From assembly GCA_016713505.1 (NCBI GenBank), contig JADJPA010000001.1:1302001-1366000 (forward strand): a stretch of DNA of 64,000 nucleotides. The letters are read 5' to 3'. How positions within the stretch are numbered: position 1 is the first letter of the stretch; every line of letters starts with the position of its first letter. Source of the DNA: Candidatus Competibacteraceae bacterium (lineage in GTDB: Bacteria; Pseudomonadota; Gammaproteobacteria; Competibacterales; Competibacteraceae). Below are positions 9,714-18,940 of the stretch, piece after piece. The notes beneath the pieces are model-generated. The model had not been told where the DNA came from and did no database searches. It was given only the letters and a program-made list of their open reading frames with translations. The position numbers and the translations under genes are program-made.

Positions 9714-10060
9714 CGATAAATCCGGGGCCGCTCATAAGCTGCGCCCCAGGCAAGCAACAACGGCGGCGGCTCACGTCTTCGGTAAAGCGAGCGCAAAGTT
9801 CGCGTTTATCCCTCTTTCCCTCTCTAGCACCCCTACCTCGCCCCCGGCGTGCCCGGTCGACCTAAGCCATAATTTTAATTATGTAATTTATTATTATCAT
9901 TTATCCGATTATCTTTTCTATTATTATAGAATGTATAAAATACACTCTATTGACTTTAAATCCGCTATATTGTACTTTATTTTTTAAATTATTTAACTGA
10001 CGGATAGTTTTTGCGGATCGTCTAAACTTTCAATAGAACACGTTGAGAATGGGGAAAAAT
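9714..10060. other. AT-rich intergenic region
   Basis: No gene is visible in this 347-base gap. The first part is GC-rich like the rest of the window. From about 9870 to 10010 it becomes very AT-rich, with runs of TTATTA and TATAAA. This contrasts strongly with the neighbourhood and fits an upstream control region for the binding-protein gene that follows. Confidence 0.6.
9950..9978 (+). promoter_or_regulatory. Candidate sigma-70 promoter of the binding-protein gene
   Basis: TTGACT at 9950-9955 is a near-consensus -35. With a 17-base spacer, TACTTT at 9973-9978 is a moderate -10. It lies in the AT-rich tract about 80 bases before the ATG. Confidence 0.4.
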
Positions 10061-11356
10061 ATGAAACTGTTTAATTTACCGAAAGATAAGAAAACGCCAT
10101 TCGACATGGGTCTTGCGCTGCGCAGCGGGCTGTGTGGGTTGTTGCTGGCCGTTGCGGGTGGCGCTCACGCGCAAGAGGCCGGAGTGACTGCGACCGCGAT
10201 TCGGGTGGGTGCGGTCATGGACTTGAGCGGCGAGTCCAAAATGCGCGGTCAAACCGTAAAAGCCGGCATCGAGGCCGCCCTCAAAAACGAGAAAATTCAG
10301 GGACGCGCGATCGAACTGGTCGTACTGGATGACGCTTTCAACCCCAAAGCCGCCGTTGAAGCGACCAAACAGTTGCTGGGTCAGGGAATCTTCGCCATGC
10401 TGGGCAACACGGGCGGACCCTCGATCAAAGCCGAATTGCCGATCTTGGTGGAAAATAAAATTCCCGCCGTCGGCTTTCCCATCGGCGTTGATTACTTGCG
10501 TCCCGGCACTGGCGATATCATCAATTTTCGGGCCAGCTTTGCCCAAGAAGCCCTGCTCGTACTCGAAAACGCGCTGGCGACTGGGATAAAGCCGCAAGAA
10601 ATTTGCGCCTACTTACCCAACGACGCCGGCGGAACCACCAATCTTGCCATTCTGAAAAACGCGCTCGCGAAACAGCCCAACATGGAGAGCACGGTCGCGA
10701 AACTGGAACAAATCATCGCCATGCCTGGCGAGGAAAACAATCGCAACGGGATCGGTCCGGTCGGCTTCTTTACCCGACATACCCAAATGCAAGCGCGCCC
10801 AGGTTATGAGTCTTTAAAGCAATGGGAAAAAACCGCGAACACTAAATGCCGGCTGGTCATGACCGTCGGAGGCACCAATTCTCCCTTGAGCAGCTTCATC
10901 GGTTACTCGCGCTACAAGGGTGAAAATTGGCAGATCAGCGTCACCTCACAAATCGAGGTTAATGCGTTCAAGGAGGATTTAAGAAAGAATCAAGTCATTG
11001 ATAATGTCATCCTGACTCAAGTCGTTCCGACTTTGGATTCGCCCTTGCCCATCGTCGAGGACGCGCGTAAGGCTTTGGGAGAACGGTTCGACAGTTCGTC
11101 GCTGGAAGGCTACATGGCCGGTAAGATGTTTCTGACGATCCTGGGCAACATCAAAGGCGAAATCACCCGCGCCAACTTCCTCAGCGCCGCTCGCGGCCAG
11201 ACGTTCGATCTCGGCGGCTTGCCGCTGGACTTCAGCAACGACAATCAAGGCTCCGATTTCGTGCAGCTTTTTGCCCTGGAAAGCGGCGCCTTCAAGCCCA
11301 AGGCCACCAAGCAACCTCAAAAGTTGCTGACTGGCAAGAACCTCACGGCTCGTTGA
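10061..11356 (+). CDS. Periplasmic ligand-binding protein, branched-chain amino acid (LivJ) type
   Basis: A 431-residue exported solute-binding protein of the type I periplasmic fold (Peripla_BP_6). The signal peptide ends GGAHAQE, and the mature start IRVGAVMDLSG is the usual beginning of this family, which binds branched-chain amino acids, amides, urea or aromatics. ATG 10061 has GGGG 6 bases upstream; ATG 10049 is an alternative that adds MGKN. No permease or ATPase genes are next to it, so it is an orphan binding protein that must share a transporter encoded elsewhere or act in sensing. The ligand is not predictable. A strong hairpin follows the stop. Confidence 0.8.
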   Translation: MKLFNLPKDKKTPFDMGLALRSGLCGLLLAVAGGAHAQEAGVTATAIRVGAVMDLSGESKMRGQTVKAGIEAALKNEKIQGRAIELVVLDDAFNPKAAVEATKQLLGQGIFAMLGNTGGPSIKAELPILVENKIPAVGFPIGVDYLRPGTGDIINFRASFAQEALLVLENALATGIKPQEICAYLPNDAGGTTNLAILKNALAKQPNMESTVAKLEQIIAMPGEENNRNGIGPVGFFTRHTQMQARPGYESLKQWEKTANTKCRLVMTVGGTNSPLSSFIGYSRYKGENWQISVTSQIEVNAFKEDLRKNQVIDNVILTQVVPTLDSPLPIVEDARKALGERFDSSSLEGYMAGKMFLTILGNIKGEITRANFLSAARGQTFDLGGLPLDFSNDNQGSDFVQLFALESGAFKPKATKQPQKLLTGKNLTAR

Positions 11357-11379
11357 TCAAGCAGGTTATCGGTCGAGCA

Positions 11380-11406
11380 AACCGGCGCTCTTGTAAAGCG
11401 CCGGTT
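11380..11406 (+). terminator. Hairpin terminator after the binding-protein gene
   Basis: A perfect 10 bp stem (AACCGGCGCT with AGCGCCGGTT) with a 7-base loop starts 23 bases after the stop. Only a short T-run follows (CGAGCGTTT), so it may be only partly intrinsic. Confidence 0.5.
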
Positions 11407-11525
11407 CGAGCGTTTGCGCCACAAAGCGCGTGGCGCCGCCAGTGACTTGAACAGGCCGTCCGCCGCCTTGTCCTTAGGCGGTCGAAGGATCGGAACGCTC
11501 CACGCCCGCTCGCTGGAGGATTTGA

Positions 11526-12356
11526 TTATCCGACCTTCCCCACCCAGGGATGGTAGTGAAAATAAACTAACAGCAAACCTCCGAACACGATCCGATACCA
11601 AGCAAACGGTGCGAAACTGTGTTGGCCGACATACGCGATCAGGAAACGCACCACCGCCAGCCCGCCTAAAAAAGCCGCCACGAAACCGATTGCGAAGATC
11701 GGCACATCGGAAACGGTCAGGCTACTCCACTCCTTGAGCAGACTATAACCCGTCGCGGCGAACATGGTCGGAATCGCCAGAAAAAATGAAAATTCGGTGG
11801 CGGCGAACCGCGACATGCCGCCCAACATCCCGCCCATGATGGTCGCTCCCGAGCGCGATACGCCCGGAAACAGCGCCACGCTTTGCGCGATGCCGACCCC
11901 CAGCGCATCCCGCCACGTCATTTCCGTAACGCTCTGAATGCGCCCCATGCGCGCGTATCGCTCGATCAACAAAATCGCGATGCCCCCCACTACCAGCGCC
12001 CCCGCCACGGTCACCGGATTGAATAGATAATGGGTGATGTGCTTGTGCAACAGGAACCCCAGGATCGCCGCTGGCACGAAGGCGATCAGCAAATTCCAGA
12101 CCAGCCGTCGCGCTTGGGGATCGGTACCAAAATTCAGCAGCGTATCCCGCACTCGCTGCCGGTAAATCCAGACCACGGCCAAGATAGCGCCGAGTTGGAT
12201 GAAAATTTCAAAGGTCTCGGCGCGCGGTCCGGTGAAATTCAGAAAATCTCCAACGATAATCAAGTGGCCGGTACTGGAAATCGGCAGAAATTCCGAGGCT
12301 GCCTCGACCAGCCCCAAAATCAGCGCCTTCATCAGCAATAAGATATCCAAGATCAC
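11526..12356 (-). CDS. uppP: Undecaprenyl-diphosphatase
   Basis: Integral membrane phosphatase (BacA/UppP) that removes a phosphate from undecaprenyl diphosphate, recycling the lipid carrier for peptidoglycan and O-antigen synthesis. The first conserved motif EAASEFLPISSTGHL is near residues 18-32, and the second, PGVSRSGATI, is near 170. The 276 residues and about eight hydrophobic segments match the family. ATG 12356 has AGGAGTG upstream on the minus strand. It is monocistronic and convergent with the binding-protein gene. It is also linked to bacitracin resistance in family members. Confidence 0.95.
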   Translation of the reverse strand: MILDILLLMKALILGLVEAASEFLPISSTGHLIIVGDFLNFTGPRAETFEIFIQLGAILAVVWIYRQRVRDTLLNFGTDPQARRLVWNLLIAFVPAAILGFLLHKHITHYLFNPVTVAGALVVGGIAILLIERYARMGRIQSVTEMTWRDALGVGIAQSVALFPGVSRSGATIMGGMLGGMSRFAATEFSFFLAIPTMFAATGYSLLKEWSSLTVSDVPIFAIGFVAAFLGGLAVVRFLIAYVGQHSFAPFAWYRIVFGGLLLVYFHYHPWVGKVG

Positions 12357-12539
12357 TCCTTAGTCATTCCTGCGATCGGGGGTGCGAACAACAGCCGGCG
12401 ATTTTAGCAAGGCCCGGCTAGCCTCACCATGCCGCCGCAGCCGCAAACCGGCTCTTTCTTATTGAACGCCTTGAACTTTTACAAATTTTCAGCGATCAAA
12501 CTACTTGATCGTCCCACCACGATGGAGGCATTGCATCTT

Positions 12540-13169
12540 ATGCGGCTGGCCTTACTGTATGCCGTTGCCGTGCTGCTCGCGCTCGCATCCGTGAGCGCGC
12601 AAGCCCAGCAGGTTTACAAATGGACCGATGCCAGCGGCCGGGTCCATTACGGTGCAAAAAAACCGGATGAAGCAACTGAAGCGCTGACCCTCGACATTGC
12701 CCCTACCTCCGCCACCCCAATCTCGGCCACGCCGACCGATCCCGCAGCCGAGGTTGCTCGGATCAAAGCGTTGTCGGAACAAATGGCCAGCGAGCGGCAA
12801 GCGGCCGAACAGGCGCGCCAAGCACAAGCCATCCGTAACTTGGAGCAGGAAAAGCAACAGCTACAAAAGGATCTTCTGCAACTACAACTACAACAGGAAC
12901 AACAGCGGAAGGACGGCAGCGACAACCTGATCGTGGGGTACCCACCCCCCTATTCCTACCCGCCCTCTCATCCGCCGTATCCGCCGTATCCGCGGTATCC
13001 GCCCAGTCCGTACCCACCACCCTGTACGCCTTGGCCGGATTGTCATAAACCGCTGCCGCCGCCACGACCCACGCAACCACCCAGCCCCTTGGCCAAGCCC
13101 AACCCGCCTTTCCATCCGAAATCAATCGGTATCGACGCAGAGTCGCGGGGCGCATTTCCGGGGCGATGA
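12540..13169 (+). CDS. DUF4124 domain protein with coiled coil and Pro/Tyr-rich tail
   Basis: A 209-residue exported protein. A signal peptide (MRLALLYAVAVLLAL ... SAQAQ) is followed at once by a DUF4124 domain (VYKWTDASGRVHYG), common in gammaproteobacterial envelope proteins of unknown role. A Gln/Glu/Leu-rich coiled coil (EQEKQQLQKDLLQLQLQQ region) and a Pro/Tyr-rich low-complexity tail follow. ATG 12540 is chosen because GGAGG lies 11 bases upstream and it starts the signal peptide directly. The frame is open further upstream to 12429, but that would place 37 non-signal residues first. Confidence 0.7.
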   Translation: MRLALLYAVAVLLALASVSAQAQQVYKWTDASGRVHYGAKKPDEATEALTLDIAPTSATPISATPTDPAAEVARIKALSEQMASERQAAEQARQAQAIRNLEQEKQQLQKDLLQLQLQQEQQRKDGSDNLIVGYPPPYSYPPSHPPYPPYPRYPPSPYPPPCTPWPDCHKPLPPPRPTQPPSPLAKPNPPFHPKSIGIDAESRGAFPGR

Positions 13170-13208
13170 AACTTGGGCTCAGCGAGCGGCCAGCGCGTGA
13201 AGGGCGCT

Positions 13209-13997
13209 TTAGCGAGTCAGTTCCGGCTCGAACCATGCCAGTCGCGACCGCAAGTTCACCACCTCCCCGACGATCAGCAAGGCCGGCGAGCGGACCTTGG
13301 CGCCTTGCAGCGCGGCCGACAAGGTGGCGAGCGTCGCGCAATAAACCCGCTGCCGCGGCGTGGTCCCCTGTTCCACCAAAGCGACCGGCATGGCGTCGGC
13401 CACTCCATACTCCCGTAATTTCATGCAGATGTGATGGACGCTCTTGAGGCCCATGTAAAACACCACCGTCTGTCGGGGTTGCGCCAGCGCCGGCCAGTTT
13501 AGATCCAGCGTCCCGTCCTTGAGATGGCCGGTGACGAACACGCAGGACTGGGCGTAATCGCGATGGGTCAGCGGAATCCCCGCGTAAGCCGCGCAACCGG
13601 CGGCGGCGGTCACGCCTGGCACCACCTGAAAGGGGATGCCCGCCGCCATCAGGGTTTCGATCTCCTCGCCGCCACGTCCGAAAATGAACGGATCGCCCCC
13701 CTTGAGCCGCAAAACTCGTTTGCCCCGCAGGGCTAACTCTACCAGCAATCGATTGATTTCGTTCTGCGGCAGCGTGTGATGCTCCGGCTCCTTGCCGACG
13801 AAAATCCGTTCGACATGCGATCCCAGCAGTTCCAGGATCGCGGCGCTGATCAGTCGATCATAAACCGCGACATCGGCGTGCTGCATCAGCCGCACGGCCT
13901 TCACGGTCAGCAATTCTGGATCGCCGGGCCCCGCCCCCACCAGGAACACTTCGCCACGGGAAGGCTGGATTTGGGAGAAACGTATTTGTTGGCTCAT
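13209..13997 (-). CDS. cobA: Uroporphyrinogen-III C-methyltransferase
   Basis: SAM-dependent enzyme that methylates uroporphyrinogen III at C2 and C7 to give precorrin-2, the branch point to cobalamin and siroheme. VFLVGAGPGDPELLTVKA near residue 17 is the hallmark of the tetrapyrrole methylase fold. LRLKGGDPFIFGRGGEE near residue 100 is the second conserved motif, and VTAAAGCAAYAGIPLTHR the third. At 262 residues it is the single-domain form, without the CysG dehydrogenase/ferrochelatase part. It lies 97 bases downstream of cobD on the same strand, so it may close the cbiB-cobD-cobA operon. Confidence 0.93.
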   Translation of the reverse strand: MSQQIRFSQIQPSRGEVFLVGAGPGDPELLTVKAVRLMQHADVAVYDRLISAAILELLGSHVERIFVGKEPEHHTLPQNEINRLLVELALRGKRVLRLKGGDPFIFGRGGEEIETLMAAGIPFQVVPGVTAAAGCAAYAGIPLTHRDYAQSCVFVTGHLKDGTLDLNWPALAQPRQTVVFYMGLKSVHHICMKLREYGVADAMPVALVEQGTTPRQRVYCATLATLSAALQGAKVRSPALLIVGEVVNLRSRLAWFEPELTR

Positions 13998-14094
13998 GGT
14001 AGTGCTTATTGTTGGTTTTCAATGATGGGGTCTTGAAGCCCGCCCGCAATCTCTGCCGAGCCGTCAAGGACTGACGCCTGAATCAGCCAGTCGA

Positions 14095-15096
14095 TCAGAG
14101 CTGTCGCAGCCGGCCGGCTTGAATCCCCACCAGCGCCCGCTCCAGCCGCTGCCAAGCCGATTCAGGTCCCGGCAACCCGAAGCGCAAGCTCGGCGGATCG
14201 GCGAAGCACCGGACCAAAATACCCTGCCGCGCCAAGGCATCTTGCCAGAAATCGGCCTGCGCCACCGGCGCCCATTGAAATAAAGCCGTCCCACCGGCCA
14301 CCGCCAAACCGTGCTCTTCAAGCAGATGCGCCAGCCGCTGGCTGGCTTTCGCGAGCTGGATTCTAGCCTCCCCTTGCCAGCACCGGTCACCCAAGGCGCG
14401 ACTCGCCAGCCAGCGGCTGGCATTCGCCAGCGGCCAAGGGCCTAATTGATCCGCCAGTCGCGCCAATAAAGCCGGCTCCGCCAGTACGAAACCGACCCGC
14501 GCCCCAGCGAGCCCGAAGAACTTGCCCAGCGACCGCAGCACGATCAAACCCGGCAAACCGGCCTGATTCGCCAAACTTTCCGCGGGAGTAGCATCCATGA
14601 ACGCCTCATCCACCACCAGCCAGCCGCCGCGCGCCGCCAGCCGTTTTCGCCATCCGAGCAACACCTCGGACGAATAGCGCACACCGGTTGGATTATTCGG
14701 ATTGACCACCACCACCACGTTCAAGCGATCCAGGGCTCGATCCAGCTCATCCGCCGCCACCGGCTCCACCCGATGGCCGGCCCGTCGCCAGGCATGGACA
14801 TGTTCCGCATAAGTCGGACTCGCCACGCCAACCGAGCTGAGGGCGCGCAACAGCGGCAAGCGCTGGATCGCCGCTTGCGAACCGGCCACCGCTAACACAT
14901 TTGCGGTTTGGTAATAGGCCGCCGCCATATTTTCCAAGCCGTCTTCCGCTTCCGGGAGTCGCTGCCATACCGTCGCCGGGATCGTCGGGACCGGCCAACC
15001 GCGCGGATTGATCCCGGTGGACACATCCAGCCAGTCGGGCAACGCAATACCGTAACGCGAGGCCGCCGCGCGCACCCCGCCACCGTGCTCAAGCAA
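14095..15096 (-). CDS. cobD: Threonine-phosphate decarboxylase
   Basis: PLP enzyme of the class I/II aminotransferase fold that decarboxylates L-threonine phosphate to (R)-1-amino-2-propanol phosphate, the linker of the cobalamin nucleotide loop. It starts HGGGVRAAASRYG and then WLDVSTGINPRGWP, as in CobD/CobC. VVNPNNPTG is near residue 155, and LRSLGKFFGLAGARVGF holds the PLP lysine near 215. The start is TTG at 15096, supported by a GGAGGG ribosome site 7 bases upstream. It overlaps the end of cbiB by 8 bases, which implies coupled translation of two enzymes that act on the same linker. It is called cobC in Pseudomonas nomenclature. Confidence 0.9.
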   Translation of the reverse strand: MLEHGGGVRAAASRYGIALPDWLDVSTGINPRGWPVPTIPATVWQRLPEAEDGLENMAAAYYQTANVLAVAGSQAAIQRLPLLRALSSVGVASPTYAEHVHAWRRAGHRVEPVAADELDRALDRLNVVVVVNPNNPTGVRYSSEVLLGWRKRLAARGGWLVVDEAFMDATPAESLANQAGLPGLIVLRSLGKFFGLAGARVGFVLAEPALLARLADQLGPWPLANASRWLASRALGDRCWQGEARIQLAKASQRLAHLLEEHGLAVAGGTALFQWAPVAQADFWQDALARQGILVRCFADPPSLRFGLPGPESAWQRLERALVGIQAGRLRQL

Positions 15097-16012
15097 CCAG
15101 CAGCCCTCCAGCCAGAATAGCCGCCAGCCACAATAGCAGCGCCCGCCGCATCAGCGCCACCGCTCGCCCGATATCGCCAGCGCGCGGCGCGAGCCCCTCA
15201 CCCAACGCCGGACGCGCGGACCATTCGCCGCAGTAGCGCGCTTGGCCGCCCAACGCCAAACCCAGCGCGCCCGCGCCCGCCGCCATCACTGGACCGGCGT
15301 TAGGGCTTTTCCAGCGCGGCGCCTGCTCGCGCCAGCACCGCCACGCCAGCGCCGGCTTCGCTCCGACCGCCACGTAACTCAAGGCGGTCAACCGCGCCGG
15401 CACCCAGTTCAGCAGATCGTCCAACCGGGCCGCCGCCCAGCCGAAATCCCGATAGCGCGGCGTCTTATAACCCCACATCGCATCAAGGGTATTGGCCAAG
15501 CGGTATAAAACCACGCCCGACCCCCACGCCAGCACGAACCAGAACAGCGCGCCGAACACTGCGTCACACCCGTTTTCCAACACCGACTCCACCGTGGCAC
15601 GGCTGATTTGCTCCTCATCGAGACCGTCGACATCGCGACTGACGATCTTGCCGACCCGCTCGCGCGCCAGCGGCAAATCACCCGCTTGCAGGGCCGCCGC
15701 CACCGCCTCGGCGTGTTCGGCCAGACTACGCGCGCCGAGGGCCAAATACAGCAGACCCAGCGCCACCACCGAACCCAACGCTGGCACGGCTGTCAACAGG
15801 CACGCCGCCAGCGCGAACGGAACCAGCAAGACAACCACCGCGCCGATGCCGCGACCGCGCCGGAAACCGCCGTTTAGGGCAGGCGGCCCGTAACAGAGCG
15901 CCTCCACCCGCCGCGCCAGCCAGCCGAATCCCACCAGCGGATGCCAGCGACGCGGCTCGCCCTGCCAATAATCCAGCCATACCGCGCCGATACAGAGCAA
16001 CGCGACCGACAT
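15089..16012 (-). CDS. cbiB: Adenosylcobinamide-phosphate synthase
   Basis: Inner-membrane enzyme that attaches aminopropanol phosphate to adenosylcobyric acid, giving adenosylcobinamide phosphate. The N-terminus (WLDYWQGEPRRWHPLVGFG) matches the CbiB/CobD family signature in which an Asp-Pro-type loop follows the first helix. TVESVLENGCDAVFGALFW and YKTPRYRDFGWAAARLDDLLNWVPARL are internal family motifs. It has several hydrophobic segments and a normal length (307). ATG 16012 has AAGGG upstream. It is the first gene of the cbiB-cobD-cobA group on the minus strand. I looked for a cobalamin riboswitch before it and did not see one. Confidence 0.9.
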   Translation of the reverse strand: MSVALLCIGAVWLDYWQGEPRRWHPLVGFGWLARRVEALCYGPPALNGGFRRGRGIGAVVVLLVPFALAACLLTAVPALGSVVALGLLYLALGARSLAEHAEAVAAALQAGDLPLARERVGKIVSRDVDGLDEEQISRATVESVLENGCDAVFGALFWFVLAWGSGVVLYRLANTLDAMWGYKTPRYRDFGWAAARLDDLLNWVPARLTALSYVAVGAKPALAWRCWREQAPRWKSPNAGPVMAAGAGALGLALGGQARYCGEWSARPALGEGLAPRAGDIGRAVALMRRALLLWLAAILAGGLLVA

Positions 16013-16190
16013 AAAAACCCTTCTGCTTGTTGGAGAACAACTTGGGAACGGGGACTATCCTTCGATTCTGTCAGGCCATTCAAGACGGCCCCCTCATCCG
16101 TTGGCGAGGGAAAAAGGATAGGTCTTCGACGGCGGCGTAGTGTAGCCAAAATCCAGGCGGCTCGGCGAAAGGCGGCCGATCACTCACGCC

Positions 16191-17180
16191 TCACGCATCG
16201 ATCACCGCTTGGTTACGTCCCTGGTGCTTGGCGCGATAAAGCGCCGCGTCGGCCCTGGCAAACCAAGCGTCCGGCCCTTCTGTCGGCCGCAACAACGCGC
16301 CGCCTATCGACACGGTTAGCGTTTTGCTCTTATAGGACAACTCTTTTTCCACCTGGCAGCAAATATTGTTAGCCATCGCGTTCAAAGCATCGGGATGGGT
16401 TGAATAAACCAACAGGACAAACTCTTCGCCGCCGAAACGAAAAAATCGGTCGGTTTTGCGCACCGAACGCTCGACCAAGTGCGCCAAACGGACCAACATT
16501 TCATCGCCGACATCATGCCCCCAGGTATCGTTGACCTGCTTGAAGTAGTCGATATCAATGACCAGCAATCCATAAATCGTCTGTTCCCGCGTAAAGGCCT
16601 GGTGGGCGCGCAGCAATTCTTGTTGAAAGGTGCGCCGGTTGAAAGCACCGGTCAGAGTATCTCGCGACGCCAGATTTTCCAGTTGCCGGCGCTGTAGTTC
16701 GGATCGATAGGCGAAAATATAGGTATAACAACAGACCAGCAAGGCGGTCGCGGCAAAGCTGGCCCCCATCAACCAACTGAGGAAGGCGCTCCCTTCAACC
16801 AGCAGCACCGCCAGATAAATGACCGAGACGATGATGACATGATGGCGATGCACCAGAAAAAAATTGGCGACAAACATCGGATACATCCAGGGCAGGGCAA
16901 GATGTCCCGCCAAATGCACGGCCATGATGCCCAGGAGAAAATCGAAGTACATAACAAACAGGCAAGAGCGGCGAGTATCTCCAGTCAGCCAAGCGTAAAG
17001 CACGGTCACCAGAATAGCCGCCATCAAGGCGCCTTCCATGGCGGCGATCACCCAGTCGGCTCGAGCCAAGCGATAAACGAAGAAGGGGGTTATAACCAGC
17101 AGCGCCACCGATCCCATCCAAGACAGCACCGCCAACTGAAAATCCTGGCGTAACCGATAGCGAATTTCACTCGGCCGCAT
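16191..17180 (-). CDS. Membrane-bound diguanylate cyclase
   Basis: Enzyme that makes the second messenger c-di-GMP from two GTP. The N-terminal 170 residues hold five or six hydrophobic helices with no recognised sensor domain. The C-terminal GGDEF domain starts near SRDTLTGAFNRRTF and carries the active-site signature GGEEF near residue 250 (RFFRFGGEEFVLL). The inhibitory RxxD motif is not obvious five residues upstream of GGEEF, so product inhibition may be absent. It sits between cbiB and cobQ but reads away from cobQ. I see no reason to link it to cobalamin other than position. Confidence 0.9.
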   Translation of the reverse strand: MRPSEIRYRLRQDFQLAVLSWMGSVALLVITPFFVYRLARADWVIAAMEGALMAAILVTVLYAWLTGDTRRSCLFVMYFDFLLGIMAVHLAGHLALPWMYPMFVANFFLVHRHHVIIVSVIYLAVLLVEGSAFLSWLMGASFAATALLVCCYTYIFAYRSELQRRQLENLASRDTLTGAFNRRTFQQELLRAHQAFTREQTIYGLLVIDIDYFKQVNDTWGHDVGDEMLVRLAHLVERSVRKTDRFFRFGGEEFVLLVYSTHPDALNAMANNICCQVEKELSYKSKTLTVSIGGALLRPTEGPDAWFARADAALYRAKHQGRNQAVIDA

Positions 17181-17394
17181 GATGTTGGTATTGCATGAGT
17201 TCAGTTCTCTTCGGCGCTAGCCAAGTAAGGAAAGATTTTAGGGAATTATCGATTTTAAGCGGCATGAAGCGGCGCTGGATCAGCTGACGCGGCCCAGCGA
17301 GCAGCACGCTACCCCGCGATAGCCACTAACTGTTATAAGGCAACGTGTTTCACCTCACTAACAATAGATCGGATTCAGCCAACAAGGACAACCC

Positions 17395-18876
17395 GTGCGC
17401 GCGACCGGAAAAAATATAACGTCCAAAACTCTCATGATTCAAGGCACCACTTCCGATGCCGGAAAAAGTGTCATGGTCGCTGGCTTGTGCCGATTGCTGG
17501 CGCGGCGCGGCATACCAGTCGCTCCCTTCAAACCCCAAAACATGGCCCTCAACAGCGCCGTCACCGTGGACGGCGGCGAAATCGGTCGCGCTCAGGCGGT
17601 GCAGGCGCAAGCCGCCTTCCTGGAGCCGCACACCGACATGAACCCGGTGCTGCTGAAACCCAACACCGATATCGGCGCGCAAGTCATCATTCACGGCCGG
17701 GCGCTGAGCAACATGGATGCCCGCCGCTATCACGACTACAAGCCGGTGGCGATGCGGGCGGTGCTGGAATCCTACCAGCGCTTGCGCGCGGCGTATGATC
17801 TGATTCTCGTGGAAGGCGCGGGCAGCCCGGCGGAGATCAACTTACGCGATAAGGATATCGCCAACATGGGGTTTGCCGAGGCGGTGGATTGCCCGGTCTG
17901 GCTGGTCGGCGACATCGACCGGGGCGGCGTGTTCGCCCACCTGTACGGCACCCTCGCGCTGCTGGCTCCCAGCGAGCGGGCGCGAATCACCGGACTCATC
18001 ATCAACCGCTTTCGGGGCGATGTCAGCCTGCTCGCGTCAGGCTTGGAGTGGTTGACCCAGGAAACCGGCAAGCCGGTGCTGGGCGTGCTGCCCTACCTGC
18101 AAGGCTTGCATCTGGAAGCCGAAGACGCCTTGCCGCGCGAAACGAGCGCTATCAAGGAGGCGCAGCGACTACGGGTGGCGGTGCCGGTGCTGGCGCGGAT
18201 CAGCAACCACACCGACTTCGATCCGTTGCGTCTTCACCCGCAAGTCGAGCTGCGCTGGGTGCGACCCGGCGAAGCCATTCCACCGAGCGATCTGATCATT
18301 TTGCCCGGCAGCAAGAGCACGCGCGGTGACTTGCGCCGGCTGCGCGAGCAAAACTGGGATGTCGATATCCAGCGCCATCTGCGCTACGGCGGTAAAGTCA
18401 TCGGCATCTGCGGCGGCTTTCAGATGTTGGGCCGCCGCGTTCACGATCCCGCTGGCCTGGAAGGCGAACCCGGCAGTAGCCCCGGTCTTGGCTTGCTAGA
18501 TTTTGCAACGACGCTAGAGCCGGAAAAGCAACTACATCGAGTCGAAGGCTGCTTGCTGTGGGAAGAGGCCGCCGTAACCGGCTATGAAATCCATGCGGGC
18601 GTCAGTAGCGGCGCCGCGCTTTCCCGGCCCGCCGTTCGGCTGACCGATGGCCGACTCGATGGCGCGGTGTCGGATGACGGTCAATTGCTTGGTACTTACC
18701 TGCATGGGCTGTTCGATACGGCCTCCGCCCGCGATGCGCTGTTGCGCTGGGCCGGACTGGCGGTGCGGGCAACCCCGGATTACCGACAACTGCGAGAAGA
18801 TGGTATAAATCGGCTGGCGGACGCCATCGCCGAACACTTGGATTTGCGGTTGCTCGAACGGCTGTTGAGCGGCTAA
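17395..18876 (+). CDS. cobQ: Cobyric acid synthase
   Basis: Glutamine-dependent amidotransferase that adds four amide groups (positions b, d, e and g) to adenosylcobyrinic acid a,c-diamide. The N-terminal dethiobiotin-synthetase-like ATP domain begins MIQGTTSDAGKSVMVAGLCRLL. VEGAGSPAEINLRD and LVGDIDRGGVFAHLYGT are family motifs. The C-terminal glutaminase domain has the nucleophile in VIGICGGFQMLG near residue 340 and the His in GTYLHGLFD. It is the usual length (493). GTG 17395 has AAGGA 6 bases upstream; ATG 17434 is the alternative. It is the only cobalamin gene on the plus strand in this part of the window. Confidence 0.93.
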   Translation: MRATGKNITSKTLMIQGTTSDAGKSVMVAGLCRLLARRGIPVAPFKPQNMALNSAVTVDGGEIGRAQAVQAQAAFLEPHTDMNPVLLKPNTDIGAQVIIHGRALSNMDARRYHDYKPVAMRAVLESYQRLRAAYDLILVEGAGSPAEINLRDKDIANMGFAEAVDCPVWLVGDIDRGGVFAHLYGTLALLAPSERARITGLIINRFRGDVSLLASGLEWLTQETGKPVLGVLPYLQGLHLEAEDALPRETSAIKEAQRLRVAVPVLARISNHTDFDPLRLHPQVELRWVRPGEAIPPSDLIILPGSKSTRGDLRRLREQNWDVDIQRHLRYGGKVIGICGGFQMLGRRVHDPAGLEGEPGSSPGLGLLDFATTLEPEKQLHRVEGCLLWEEAAVTGYEIHAGVSSGAALSRPAVRLTDGRLDGAVSDDGQLLGTYLHGLFDTASARDALLRWAGLAVRATPDYRQLREDGINRLADAIAEHLDLRLLERLLSG

Positions 18877-18940
18877 TCTTTTAGCGGTTTTTCGCTTTGC
18901 TCGGTGATATACCTTCCTCGATCGATCAGCCGGATCGGCC

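Noticed and set aside
16013..16190. Possible cobalamin riboswitch before cbiB
   Set aside because: No B12 box or GCCACTG-like element is visible on the minus strand.
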